This document shows positions 1 through 6,592 of a stretch of DNA of 7,953 bases, piece by piece (position 1 is the stretch's first letter; each line of letters begins with the position of its first letter). The stretch comes from Bacteroidota bacterium (GTDB taxonomy: Bacteria; Bacteroidota; Bacteroidia; Cytophagales; Hymenobacteraceae): NCBI GenBank assembly GCA_023424725.1, contig JAFADQ010000118.1, forward strand, positions 1 through 7,953, in the 5' to 3' direction. The translations under genes and the position numbers were made by a program. The notes under the pieces are model-generated. The model did no database searches. It saw only the letters and a list, made by a program, of their open reading frames with translations, and was not told the origin of the DNA.

Positions 1-2917
1 GTATCGGCTCGTTTCGTTTAGACAAGGTAACCCTGCGCAGTTTTTCGGTTATTATTTGAAGCGGCACCACCACGGCCCGGCTTGCAATAAACGTAAACAA
101 ACCCGAAAACAGGAAAATAAGCGTAAAAATGCTCATTACCGTTGTGGCGAGTTTATTTATACGGGCATCCAGGTCTTTTTCCGAATCGTAAAAAGGCAAG
201 GCTAAAAACCCCGCAATGTTATCGGTACCAGACCGCACCGGCATATACAGCACATTAAACGACCACCGGCCGGCAGATTCTGACACCAGCATCCTATCTG
301 TGCCTTTGTACCTAATGGTACTATAAGCCTCCGGATTAAGGTAGTTAGAAAGCAAACCAATCTCGAATAAAAGTGGCTGACTGGCTTGTACAAGATTGCC
401 CTGGTTATCGTATAAATGAATTTCGGTATCAGAAAGTTGCGCCAGATCCGAGATCACCTCTGCCAGCTCTTCTTTTGGTGCCAGCAGGGTATCGCTAACA
501 GTGTAACTGCTAATCCGGGCCTGAATTACTTCTCCTTTATCTTTATAAGCTGCCTTTATATCTTCTTTATACGATTTTGTTACCTGGCTTATAATGGCCA
601 GACTTATAACCGCCAGCGGAACTAACAGCCCCAAACTAAGCAGCAGCTGAATTTTCGCGCTCAGCGACGACCAAAGCTTGATACGCAATTCAGGACGTAA
701 AACCGCGTAAATTAATATAGCCAGTATAATAGAGGCTGTAAAAATCAGCAACAGAAAAGAAAAATTGGCCAGGCTGTTCTCTAACAAATATGCTCCGGAA
801 GATACAATTATGGTTATGTTATTGCTTTTGAGCTCGTAATGAGAATACCCGCTTCCGGTAAAATTCTTTCCCTCAAAAACTGAAGTGTTGTGTTGAATCT
901 GATCACCGAATGTTGCCCGGTAATCGAAATCGCCGTTGGTGGCAATAAGCCGGCCATCCTGATAAAGGGCAAAACTGTAGCCTTCTTCCAGATTAGCGTT
1001 AGAAAACCGCTGGTCTACTAATAACCTGGGCAAAACACTATTGGCCGGCATTCGCTTAAGCGATAACTCCAGCACAATGGTAGCCAGCTTGTTTTGGTTT
1101 TCTTCTATATCTATAAACTGAATATAGGTTCTGGCTTGCCTGTTATTTTGCCCTGTTTTAAGATACAAGCCGGGCGTACTGGTTTTTTCTGTATCTATGG
1201 CCAGGGTTTGGGTATATTCCTTCAGGGTTTGCATAGAGTCGGCTGGGTTAGCCGATATTCCGGAGCCGGAAAATATATGCACTTTCGGGTCGTATGCGTT
1301 AAAGTGGCTCCCTACATGCTGCCGCATTATTTTTTGGGTGATAAGCTCTATAGAAACCACCGGGTTTAATAGCTGCCGCCTTATCATGGGGTCGGCGGCA
1401 ATTTTTAGTCCGGCCTCGTGTAGCAGGTATTCGCTCAGCAAGTCGTTCTTTAACAGCAGGTTATCGGCAATTTGTTCTTTCTGATGAATATCGCGCTGCT
1501 GCTGGTGTAAATAAAAAGCGGTAGCCCCAACAGCCGCACTGATTGCCGCCGCCACGAAAAGCCGCACATACAAATGAAAAGGCAGCTCTCTGGATTCTTT
1601 TCTAAAAGTTACCAGCAAGCTAAACAAGGGGTAACAAAGCCCTATCACCAGCACCATTATCAGTTCTGCATAATCGAACCACCATAACGGAATAGCAAGC
1701 AGCAGCAACAGGCAATACACAACCGCAAAACGTTTCCGGCTAATATTTTCGGCAATATATTGCAGCCAGCCCATTAAAGGCTGCACCACCAAAAAAAACG
1801 AGCCGGTAAGCAAAACGCAAGCGGCCATTAGCCCGGCTCTGTATATCGTAAACTGAAGGCTGCGGGTAATATCCAGCTCTATCCTGGAGTTGGCCAGCAA
1901 AGAGGTATACACATGAAAAAGCATATACACCGCCCACAAATAGAGGCCGCTTATCAGAATAAATCTTACCGCAATGGGCATCTTTTTGGCCCTCGCAGCT
2001 AACTTGGTAAAGTGCACCGATGTAAGATACCATACATGCAAAGCCCCAATACCCACCATAAGCAAGGTAAGTAGCAGATCTCCAACCGATTGCGCCCAAA
2101 CAGAAGCCGCGAAAATGCGCGGGTTAAAAAAACCTATATCGGCATAAGCAAACGGAAAATTAAACCAGATAGAAACAATCCGAAAAAGGAAAAGCGGCAC
2201 AATACCTGTTAAAACCCCGGCTAAAATTTTTCTTTGCTTGTATAACGAAAACGCGATTAGCTGAAGCCAGCAAACAAACAGCAATGCTGCAACCAGCAAA
2301 CACAAAACCGATGCCGTAATGAGCGGACTTGAGCCGGAAAACGACATATCGGTTAAGCCAAACAGAAAAAGCCCTTTGGGCGAAAATATCTCTGTTTCTG
2401 CCGATTCTTTTTCCAGGGTTATACTGGCCGTTAGTCCCTTAAAAATATCGTCGTTCAGGCCGGAAGAAAAAAAGGCGTTTCGTACCGGATAGGTTCGCTC
2501 CAGCGGAATATACTGTACCAGCACCAACTCATTAGATACAGGAGTATTTAACACCAGAAATTTACCGGTCCGCATGTCAACCGCACGCACCCTTTCTGTA
2601 TTCCTGATTAGCTCGCGATCGGGCAATACCTGATGGTCGGTCCAGTAAAAAAGCGTTTTGTTTTTGTAGAGGAAGCTGGGAGTTTTAACTCTACCGATAA
2701 GATCAGACTCAAAAAGATCTTTTGTTTGGTGCGTTTCCAGAATCAGGCTGGCGTCTTGCCGGGCAATTTCCAGGCTTTGCAACACACGTTCCTGCACCAG
2801 GTTTGCCGGGCTGCGCGAACCTTTTTCTGCTCTTATGCCCGCAAAATAGAGCCCCGCAGCTACCAACAGGAGCGCAAGGCCAACAAAAGCAGATAAACGG
2901 GCTAATTTGGGGAACAA
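1..2917 (-). CDS. Very large multi-pass sensor protein with HAMP linker, probable sensor histidine kinase (partial; C-terminal part off-window)
   Basis: The frame is open from 2956 to the window edge, giving 972 visible codons from a TTG at 2917. Numbering from that TTG, TM1 is about residues 8-26, followed by an extracytoplasmic domain (27-197). Eight membrane segments lie between about 199 and 470. A second large outer domain spans about 473-715, then TM about 718-740 and 757-779, a third outer domain (about 780-925) and a last TM (about 926-950). The protein runs into a HAMP-like segment (AVVVPLQIITEKLRRV) before the window ends. Basic loops (KQRK, ARAKK, SRKR, RKESR, RPELRIK) all fall on the predicted cytoplasmic side, so 12 TMs fit the positive-inside rule. 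HAMP after a sensor is typical of histidine kinases, less often of chemoreceptors or cyclases; the catalytic domain is not visible. The start is uncertain: there is no nearby ATG or Shine-Dalgarno site, a CTG lies at 2953, and two in-frame TAG codons lie at 2962-2957. The ligand is unknown. Confidence 0.85.
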   Translation of the reverse strand, partial: MFPKLARLSAFVGLALLLVAAGLYFAGIRAEKGSRSPANLVQERVLQSLEIARQDASLILETHQTKDLFESDLIGRVKTPSFLYKNKTLFYWTDHQVLPDRELIRNTERVRAVDMRTGKFLVLNTPVSNELVLVQYIPLERTYPVRNAFFSSGLNDDIFKGLTASITLEKESAETEIFSPKGLFLFGLTDMSFSGSSPLITASVLCLLVAALLFVCWLQLIAFSLYKQRKILAGVLTGIVPLFLFRIVSIWFNFPFAYADIGFFNPRIFAASVWAQSVGDLLLTLLMVGIGALHVWYLTSVHFTKLAARAKKMPIAVRFILISGLYLWAVYMLFHVYTSLLANSRIELDITRSLQFTIYRAGLMAACVLLTGSFFLVVQPLMGWLQYIAENISRKRFAVVYCLLLLLAIPLWWFDYAELIMVLVIGLCYPLFSLLVTFRKESRELPFHLYVRLFVAAAISAAVGATAFYLHQQQRDIHQKEQIADNLLLKNDLLSEYLLHEAGLKIAADPMIRRQLLNPVVSIELITQKIMRQHVGSHFNAYDPKVHIFSGSGISANPADSMQTLKEYTQTLAIDTEKTSTPGLYLKTGQNNRQARTYIQFIDIEENQNKLATIVLELSLKRMPANSVLPRLLVDQRFSNANLEEGYSFALYQDGRLIATNGDFDYRATFGDQIQHNTSVFEGKNFTGSGYSHYELKSNNITIIVSSGAYLLENSLANFSFLLLIFTASIILAILIYAVLRPELRIKLWSSLSAKIQLLLSLGLLVPLAVISLAIISQVTKSYKEDIKAAYKDKGEVIQARISSYTVSDTLLAPKEELAEVISDLAQLSDTEIHLYDNQGNLVQASQPLLFEIGLLSNYLNPEAYSTIRYKGTDRMLVSESAGRWSFNVLYMPVRSGTDNIAGFLALPFYDSEKDLDARINKLATTVMSIFTLIFLFSGLFTFIASRAVVVPLQIITEKLRRVTLSKRNEPI

Positions 2918-2920
2918 ACT

Positions 2921-2958
2921 AAAAACGGCTGAAAAAAGAAATTTAAACCACAGCCGCT
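2921..2958 (-). terminator. Terminator-like hairpin between the oxidase operon and the sensor gene
   Basis: On the minus strand CGGCTG (2956-2951) can pair with CAGCCG (2931-2926). A G-U and an A-T pair extend the stem to 8 bp, the loop is a long 19 nt, and five T residues follow (2925-2921). It lies just after the DUF983 stop and just before the TTG start proposed for the sensor gene, which suits the end of the oxidase transcript. The long loop and modest stem make it weak. No similar T tail exists on the plus strand. Confidence 0.35.
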
Positions 2959-2973
2959 ACTAAAATAATGCCA

Positions 2974-3366
2974 CTAACGTTGCAGGTGCCTGCGGGCGGC
3001 CTCGGGGTCGTAGCTTACATTGCCAAACATGTGCAGCATCAGCATACGGGCATAGCGAAAAAACAAAGGCGTGAGCAAAATTACGCTTCCTGTTACGGCT
3101 CCAACGTACACCCAAATAGACGGGTCGCCGGTGTTGTATAAAATAATACCTACCAGTACTACAAGCGCTACCGAAAAAGCGTAGCTTATGTACATCGCGC
3201 CCCAGTAAAAACCTACTTCAATCTCGAAATAAAGGCCGCAAACAGGGCACTGCTCGTACATTTCATCAAACCGCTTTACATTAAATGCCGAATGGGTAAA
3301 CATTTTACCTTCGCGGCAACGCGGGCAGCGCAAGCCAAGCATAGAAGCAATTTTACTCCTAGCCAT
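2974..3366 (-). CDS. DUF983 family zinc-ribbon membrane protein
   Basis: A 130-residue protein with two Cys pairs, CPRC (C14, C17) and CPVC (C40, C43), forming an apparent zinc ribbon at the cytoplasmic N-terminus. Two membrane segments follow (about 53-77 and 84-107) and then a short basic tail. The pattern CPRCREGKMF...CPVCGL...GFYWGAMY is characteristic of DUF983, whose biochemical function is not established. I chose the ATG at 3366 rather than one at 3420, because the longer form adds 18 residues lacking family features, and because the ATG at 3366 overlaps the upstream gene's stop by 8 nt (ATGGCTAG), a usual translational-coupling arrangement. It is the last gene of the oxidase block and is followed by a terminator-like hairpin. 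Its place beside SCO1 and DUF420 suggests an accessory or maturation role, which is inference from context. Confidence 0.85.
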   Translation of the reverse strand: MARSKIASMLGLRCPRCREGKMFTHSAFNVKRFDEMYEQCPVCGLYFEIEVGFYWGAMYISYAFSVALVVLVGIILYNTGDPSIWVYVGAVTGSVILLTPLFFRYARMLMLHMFGNVSYDPEAARRHLQR

Positions 3367-3616
3367 TAAACTGGTGTTTTGGTTTGCTGGTTTTGCTGTA
3401 ACGATACCAGATAAAACCAACCGTGCCGATAAGGATATACGGTATGGACATTAAGTACAGAATTCCTGAATTAAGCCCTGCCCCTACCTGAGAATCCTGA
3501 GTCTGAACATTAGATTCTACAGAGGCCCTGCACATAGCGCATTGGGCATTGGTATAGGCTGGAACGGTCAGAATCAGGGCCATCACAACCGAAAAAAGAA
3601 CTAAAAATCGCTTCAT
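3359..3616 (-). CDS. Small secreted or membrane-anchored CxxC protein of the oxidase cluster (function unknown)
   Basis: An 85-residue protein with a clear signal peptide (basic MKR, hydrophobic core about 4-20, probable cleavage after the Ala of TNA at residue 24). This places a CAMC motif (C26, C29) at the very N-terminus of the mature, extracytoplasmic protein. A polar stretch of about 20 residues follows, then GLNSGILYLMS leading into one membrane segment (about 52-70), and a short basic cytoplasmic tail. There is no lipobox, since the residue before the first Cys is Gln. I recognise it only as a small conserved type of protein seen beside DUF420/SCO genes in Bacteroidota. A periplasm-facing CxxC next to SCO1 suggests a thiol-redox or copper-handling helper for oxidase assembly (inference). 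It begins 40 nt after DUF420 and overlaps DUF983 by 8 nt. GGAG abuts the ATG, too close for a good Shine-Dalgarno site. Confidence 0.8.
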   Translation of the reverse strand: MKRFLVLFSVVMALILTVPAYTNAQCAMCRASVESNVQTQDSQVGAGLNSGILYLMSIPYILIGTVGFIWYRYSKTSKPKHQFNG

Positions 3617-3643
3617 CTCCGGTGTATTTAAATCAACTGCAAA

Positions 3644-3655
3644 TTTACGGCAAAA
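3644..3655 (-). repeat. 12-mer TTTTGCCGTAAA in the gap between DUF420 and the CxxC gene
   Basis: TTTTGCCGTAAA is read on the minus strand, matching 5206-5217 in opposite orientation. A related plus-strand TACGGCGAAA (3667-3676) lies exactly 21 bp from TACGGCAAAA (3646-3655), inside the end of the DUF420 gene. The function is unknown and coincidence is possible. Confidence 0.25.
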
Positions 3656-3656
3656 A

Positions 3657-4202
3657 TCAGGAATAGTACGGCGAAATCAGAATATAAACCAGCACACCCG
3701 TTACCGCTACATACAACCAAACCGGGAATGTATAGCGCGACAATTTTCTGTGCCTGGCAAGCTGGTTAGTAATGCCGTAATAAATAGAGAACAGCACCAT
3801 CGGCACAATCAGCATAGAAAGCAGTATGTGCGATATCAGAATAAAGAAATAGATATACCTAAGCGCGCCGTCGCCGCCATATTTGGTAGATTCTGCAAAG
3901 GTGTGGTATATCACATACGACGTAAGAAAAATAGCCGATAGCACAAAAGCCGTCCACATAGCATAGCGGTGGTATTGCCGGTTTCCTTTCCTGATAAAAT
4001 AATAACCCGTTACTAAGGCTACGGCTGTAAGAGAGTTTATAATTGCATGTAACTTCGGAAGAAAAGAAACATTAATGCCTTCGGGCCGGCTGGTTTGCGG
4101 CAATAGCATCAGCAGCGCTACAAGTGCCGGAACAACCACGGCAATTATGCCTATAAAAGCAGCAGCTTTTTTGTTACTCTTTGGCGCTAAGGTCGAACTC
4201 AT
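3657..4202 (-). CDS. DUF420 family membrane protein, CtaM-like cytochrome oxidase assembly factor
   Basis: A 181-residue membrane protein with about five segments (15-34, 48-70, 79-98, 117-142, 160-178). Histidines sit at or near segment ends: H52 (LPKLHAIINS), H78 (QYHRYAM), H100 (IYHTFAES) and H125 (ISHILLS). This is the DUF420 pattern and suggests metal or heme contact. The Bacillus/Staphylococcus member CtaM is required for functional aa3-type oxidases, so a role in oxidase maturation is likely, though not shown for Bacteroidota from this sequence. The ATG at 4202 lies inside the SCO1 gene, giving a 29-nt overlap in a different frame, which implies translational coupling. The first TM and the preceding basic segment fit this start. 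Immediately downstream, after 40 nt, comes the small CxxC protein. Confidence 0.88.
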   Translation of the reverse strand: MSSTLAPKSNKKAAAFIGIIAVVVPALVALLMLLPQTSRPEGINVSFLPKLHAIINSLTAVALVTGYYFIRKGNRQYHRYAMWTAFVLSAIFLTSYVIYHTFAESTKYGGDGALRYIYFFILISHILLSMLIVPMVLFSIYYGITNQLARHRKLSRYTFPVWLYVAVTGVLVYILISPYYS

Positions 4203-4851
4203 GTAATAAAACTCTAATTTCGGTTATTAAACGGTCTACCTCTTCAGGATCGGTGCCGTCGTAAAAACCACGTATATTCTTGTTCGGATCTACAAGTACT
4301 AATCTTTCGCTGTGAATAAAATCATTCTCATCACCCGATCCGTCCTGAACTGGTAAATAATATCCTTTTCTGGCCAGGTTATATATCTGGGCTTTATCGC
4401 CGGTGGCCAGGTACCACTTGCCGGTTTCTACACCATATTCTTCCGCATAAGCTTTTAAAGCCTCTACGGTATCCTGCGCCGGATTAACGGTGTAAGAAAT
4501 AAGCTTAACATTCGGGTTCTCCTTAAACAGGTCCTGAACACGGTTCATTTGCCTGGTCATTTTAGGGCAAATGGTGGTGCAGGTAGCAAAGAAAAAATCG
4601 GCAATATAAATACCATTAAGCTGCTGCTGGCTTACAGGATTACCGTTGTGGTCTGTAAGATTAAAATCGGGCACTTTATGCCAGATAGTATCGTACTGAA
4701 CGGTTCCGTTAACAGTGGTAGAGTCTATCCCGACAGGTACGAACTTTCTAAGTTCGTAGTGGTTCTGCCCGAAGTTCTTCAGGAATAAAAAAACAAAAAC
4801 CGGTACCAGCAGCACAGCCACTAGTATACCGGTTTTCTTTAAATTGAGCAT
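4174..4851 (-). CDS. SCO1/SenC family copper chaperone for cytochrome c oxidase
   Basis: A 225-residue protein with an N-terminal membrane anchor (about 7-24) and a thioredoxin-fold SCO domain facing the periplasm. The copper-binding set is complete: a CxxxC motif, C91-TTI-C95 (FATCTTICPKM), and a distal histidine, H180 (DFIHSERLVLVD). Other family marks are PDFNLTDHNG ahead of the motif and the GFYDGT region near residues 195-200. SCO proteins deliver copper to, or reduce the thiols of, the CuA site of oxidase subunit II, which implies that the enzyme encoded off-window to the right has a CuA-type subunit II. The gene starts 3 nt after the subunit IV stop (TAAGTAATG) and overlaps DUF420 by 29 nt at its end, so it is part of the same transcript. 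Confidence 0.95.
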   Translation of the reverse strand: MLNLKKTGILVAVLLVPVFVFLFLKNFGQNHYELRKFVPVGIDSTTVNGTVQYDTIWHKVPDFNLTDHNGNPVSQQQLNGIYIADFFFATCTTICPKMTRQMNRVQDLFKENPNVKLISYTVNPAQDTVEALKAYAEEYGVETGKWYLATGDKAQIYNLARKGYYLPVQDGSGDENDFIHSERLVLVDPNKNIRGFYDGTDPEEVDRLITEIRVLLHEFDLSAKE

Positions 4852-4854
4852 TAC

Positions 4855-5199
4855 TTACTTAAAATAGTTGATAACGGAGTCGTAATAATAGGTTCCTTCA
4901 GCTATCATGGCTACTATTAACCAAACCAAAAATGCAAGCGGTATCAGGATAGACCAAATAAGACTCTTGGTTTCGTGTTTAAGGTGCATAAACTCCGCCA
5001 CGATATAAAATGCCTTAAATATGGTAAGGACAATAAATATAGAGGTTCTAAGTGTGCCTGCCTCCATAGTAAAAGCGAAGAGGAACTCTACAGCAGTTAA
5101 ACCACAAAGGATAAAGAATGTTTTCCAGATAACTCTGGTATGAGGAGTTCCTACCTCTGTTGGATAATCGTTCGGGTCGTATTGCTGATGTGCTGCCAT
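4855..5199 (-). CDS. Cytochrome c oxidase subunit IV, COX4/CyoD-like
   Basis: A 114-residue protein with a hydrophilic N-terminus (about 24 residues) and three membrane segments (about 25-44, 52-71, 80-100). The KAFYIVAEFMHLKHE stretch (62-76) is the recognisable signature of prokaryotic COX4/CyoD subunits, with the MHLKHE at the end of TM2. This small subunit stabilises the heme-copper oxidase complex in the cytoplasmic membrane and carries no redox centre. Length and topology are normal. It follows the second subunit III gene by 24 nt and precedes SCO1 by 3 nt. There is no Shine-Dalgarno site: the start is preceded by an A/T-rich ATATTTT, common in Bacteroidota. The gap upstream holds a 12-mer also found in the DUF420/CxxC gap. 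Confidence 0.92.
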   Translation of the reverse strand: MAAHQQYDPNDYPTEVGTPHTRVIWKTFFILCGLTAVEFLFAFTMEAGTLRTSIFIVLTIFKAFYIVAEFMHLKHETKSLIWSILIPLAFLVWLIVAMIAEGTYYYDSVINYFK

Positions 5200-5205
5200 A
5201 AAATA

Positions 5206-5217
5206 TTTTGCCGTAAA
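5206..5217 (+). repeat. 12-mer TTTTGCCGTAAA in the gap between subunit III and subunit IV
   Basis: TTTTGCCGTAAA is read on the plus strand here. The identical 12-mer occurs inverted at 3644-3655 in another short intergenic gap of the operon. It could be a binding site or chance. Confidence 0.25.
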
Positions 5218-5223
5218 ACTGGG

Positions 5224-5970
5224 TTATACAAGATAGAAGAAGGTAAATACAAATACCCAAACAAGGTCTACAAAGTGCCAGTACAAACCAACTTTCTCTA
5301 CCATTTCGTAATGGCCGCGCCGCTGATAAGTACCATTCACGGTATTAATAAACACCATAATAAGCAGAATGATCCCTACAAAAACGTGCGTTCCGTGAAA
5401 ACCGGTTATAAAGAAAAACAAGTCGGCGAAAGCAACCGGGCCATACTCATTTTGCATTAGGTTTGCACCGAAAAATTTAGAGCCATCGGCCAATGTCATA
5501 CCGGCATCAGTTCCGGTAATGAAGTGAGTCCACTCCCATGCCTGGCAACCGATAAAGGTAGAACCAAACAATATAGTCCAAAGCATCCATTTTTCTACTG
5601 CCCGCTTATCCATACGGTGGCCGGCCTCAACAGCCAGTACCATAGTTACCGAGCTTAAGATCAAAATCATGGTCATTAATGCCACGAATGCCAACGGCAG
5701 ATCTACCCCATGAAATCCAGGGAAAGCATTAAATATCTTTTCCGGAATAGGCCAGTAATCTACTGAAGGAACAAACTCTTCGGGTGTGCCGGTGTATCCG
5801 GCGTGGTTATGGCGAATAAGGCCATAAGTAACCAGGAAAGCAGTAAAGGTAAACGCATCAGATAACAGGAAAAACCACATCATCAGCTTGCCGTAGCTTG
5901 CCTTTAACGGTTCGTTGCCGCCATCCCAGACACCAGATGCGGGTCTGTCGAGTGCTTTTGCGTGGGCCAT
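5224..5970 (-). CDS. Cytochrome c oxidase subunit III (first of two types, 248 aa)
   Basis: A heme-copper oxidase subunit III with about five membrane segments (27-50, 92-114, 127-147, 179-205, 230-247). Diagnostic motifs are FFITGFHGTHV (186-196) and WHFVDLVWVF (231-240), both in the expected C-terminal helices. Where many subunit III proteins carry Ser-Glu in the first conserved helix, this one has Ser-Asp (LLSDAFTF, 36-42). It also has a longer loop between segments (about 51-91) than its neighbour. Subunit III is an integral membrane subunit without redox cofactors that supports proton uptake and stability of subunit I. It starts 22 nt after the other subunit III gene, and the two are clearly different in sequence. 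Having both in tandem is known from Bacteroidota oxidase clusters. The start ATG gives a normal hydrophilic N-terminus, with no Shine-Dalgarno site. Confidence 0.94.
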   Translation of the reverse strand: MAHAKALDRPASGVWDGGNEPLKASYGKLMMWFFLLSDAFTFTAFLVTYGLIRHNHAGYTGTPEEFVPSVDYWPIPEKIFNAFPGFHGVDLPLAFVALMTMILILSSVTMVLAVEAGHRMDKRAVEKWMLWTILFGSTFIGCQAWEWTHFITGTDAGMTLADGSKFFGANLMQNEYGPVAFADLFFFITGFHGTHVFVGIILLIMVFINTVNGTYQRRGHYEMVEKVGLYWHFVDLVWVFVFTFFYLV

Positions 5971-5992
5971 AAATTAGTTTGTGTATCGCAGG

Positions 5993-6592
5993 TTAATGAT
6001 TAATTAAAACAAAGATATACAGGTACATCCAGAGTGCGCCCAAAAAGTGCCAGTAAATAGTGCACAAATCGATACGCAGCATACTCTTAGAATGCACCTT
6101 GTATTGAAAAGCCGAAATTAAAACAATTATCAGGAATATTAAGCCTGTAATAATGTGAAATCCGTGCAGTCCTGTTAATACATACAGAAATGAGCCGGAA
6201 GGGTTGGCAGAATCGCCCCCAAAAAACACATTATTTGCAACCATATCGGCCCAGGCCATATATTGCCCCACTAAAAACGCTACACCAAGCAAGGCTGTTA
6301 AACCCAGCATCAGGCGCATGGTTTCCAGATTATCTTTTTTTGCAGAATACTGCGCCCACTGCATGGTTATGCTGCTGAGCACAATTATAATGCTGGTATA
6401 AAGGAAAAGACTAGGCAATTCAAAATCGAGCCAGTTGCCCTCTGCCCTGCGCACGATATACGCGCTGGTAAAAGCCGCGAACATCATACAGATGCTCACA
6501 ATCAGTAACGTTAATAGCAGCTTTTTAGGGTGCAAACCTTCAGAAGCCTGTTGATCATTATATCTGTTTGGCATTATTGGTTGTGCGATCAT
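5993..6592 (-). CDS. Cytochrome c oxidase subunit III-like protein (second type, 199 aa)
   Basis: A shorter subunit III family protein with about five membrane segments (25-45, 61-78, 95-115, 136-161, 178-196). The GLHGFHIITG motif (141-150) corresponds to the canonical TGFHG.HV, and WHFLGALWMYLY (181-192) to WHFVD.VW, but the Asp of the latter is replaced by Gly. The divergence suggests a structural rather than proton-path role (inference). I chose the ATG at 6592. A second ATG at 6574 (MPNRYND) is also plausible. The frame stays open up to a TTG at 6652 abutting the ctaB stop, but that would add a very basic 20-residue leader. No start has a Shine-Dalgarno site. It lies between ctaB and the other subunit III gene. 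Confidence 0.88.
   Translation of the reverse strand: MIAQPIMPNRYNDQQASEGLHPKKLLLTLLIVSICMMFAAFTSAYIVRRAEGNWLDFELPSLFLYTSIIIVLSSITMQWAQYSAKKDNLETMRLMLGLTALLGVAFLVGQYMAWADMVANNVFFGGDSANPSGSFLYVLTGLHGFHIITGLIFLIIVLISAFQYKVHSKSMLRIDLCTIYWHFLGALWMYLYIFVLINH

Noticed and set aside
1740..2099. Minus-strand open frame of 119 codons
   Set aside because: It lies in a different frame inside the long sensor gene, whose translation is continuous and shows coherent membrane topology here, so this frame is a shadow.
2633..2922. Plus-strand open frames opposite the start of the sensor gene
   Set aside because: They are antisense to a well-supported coding frame, have no recognisable domain, and have Cys/Phe/Arg-rich composition typical of spurious frames.
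3367..3420. Longer start for the DUF983 protein at 3420
   Set aside because: It would overlap the CxxC gene by more than 60 nt and add residues without family character. The ATG at 3366 gives a standard DUF983 N-terminus and a coupled 8-nt overlap.
3640..3647. Minus-strand TAAATTTG matching the Bacteroidota -7 promoter pattern TAnnTTTG upstream of the CxxC gene
   Set aside because: No TTTG-like -33 element at the expected 19-21 nt spacing; the nearest TTTC is 25 nt away. In an A/T-rich gap the 8-mer alone is weak evidence.
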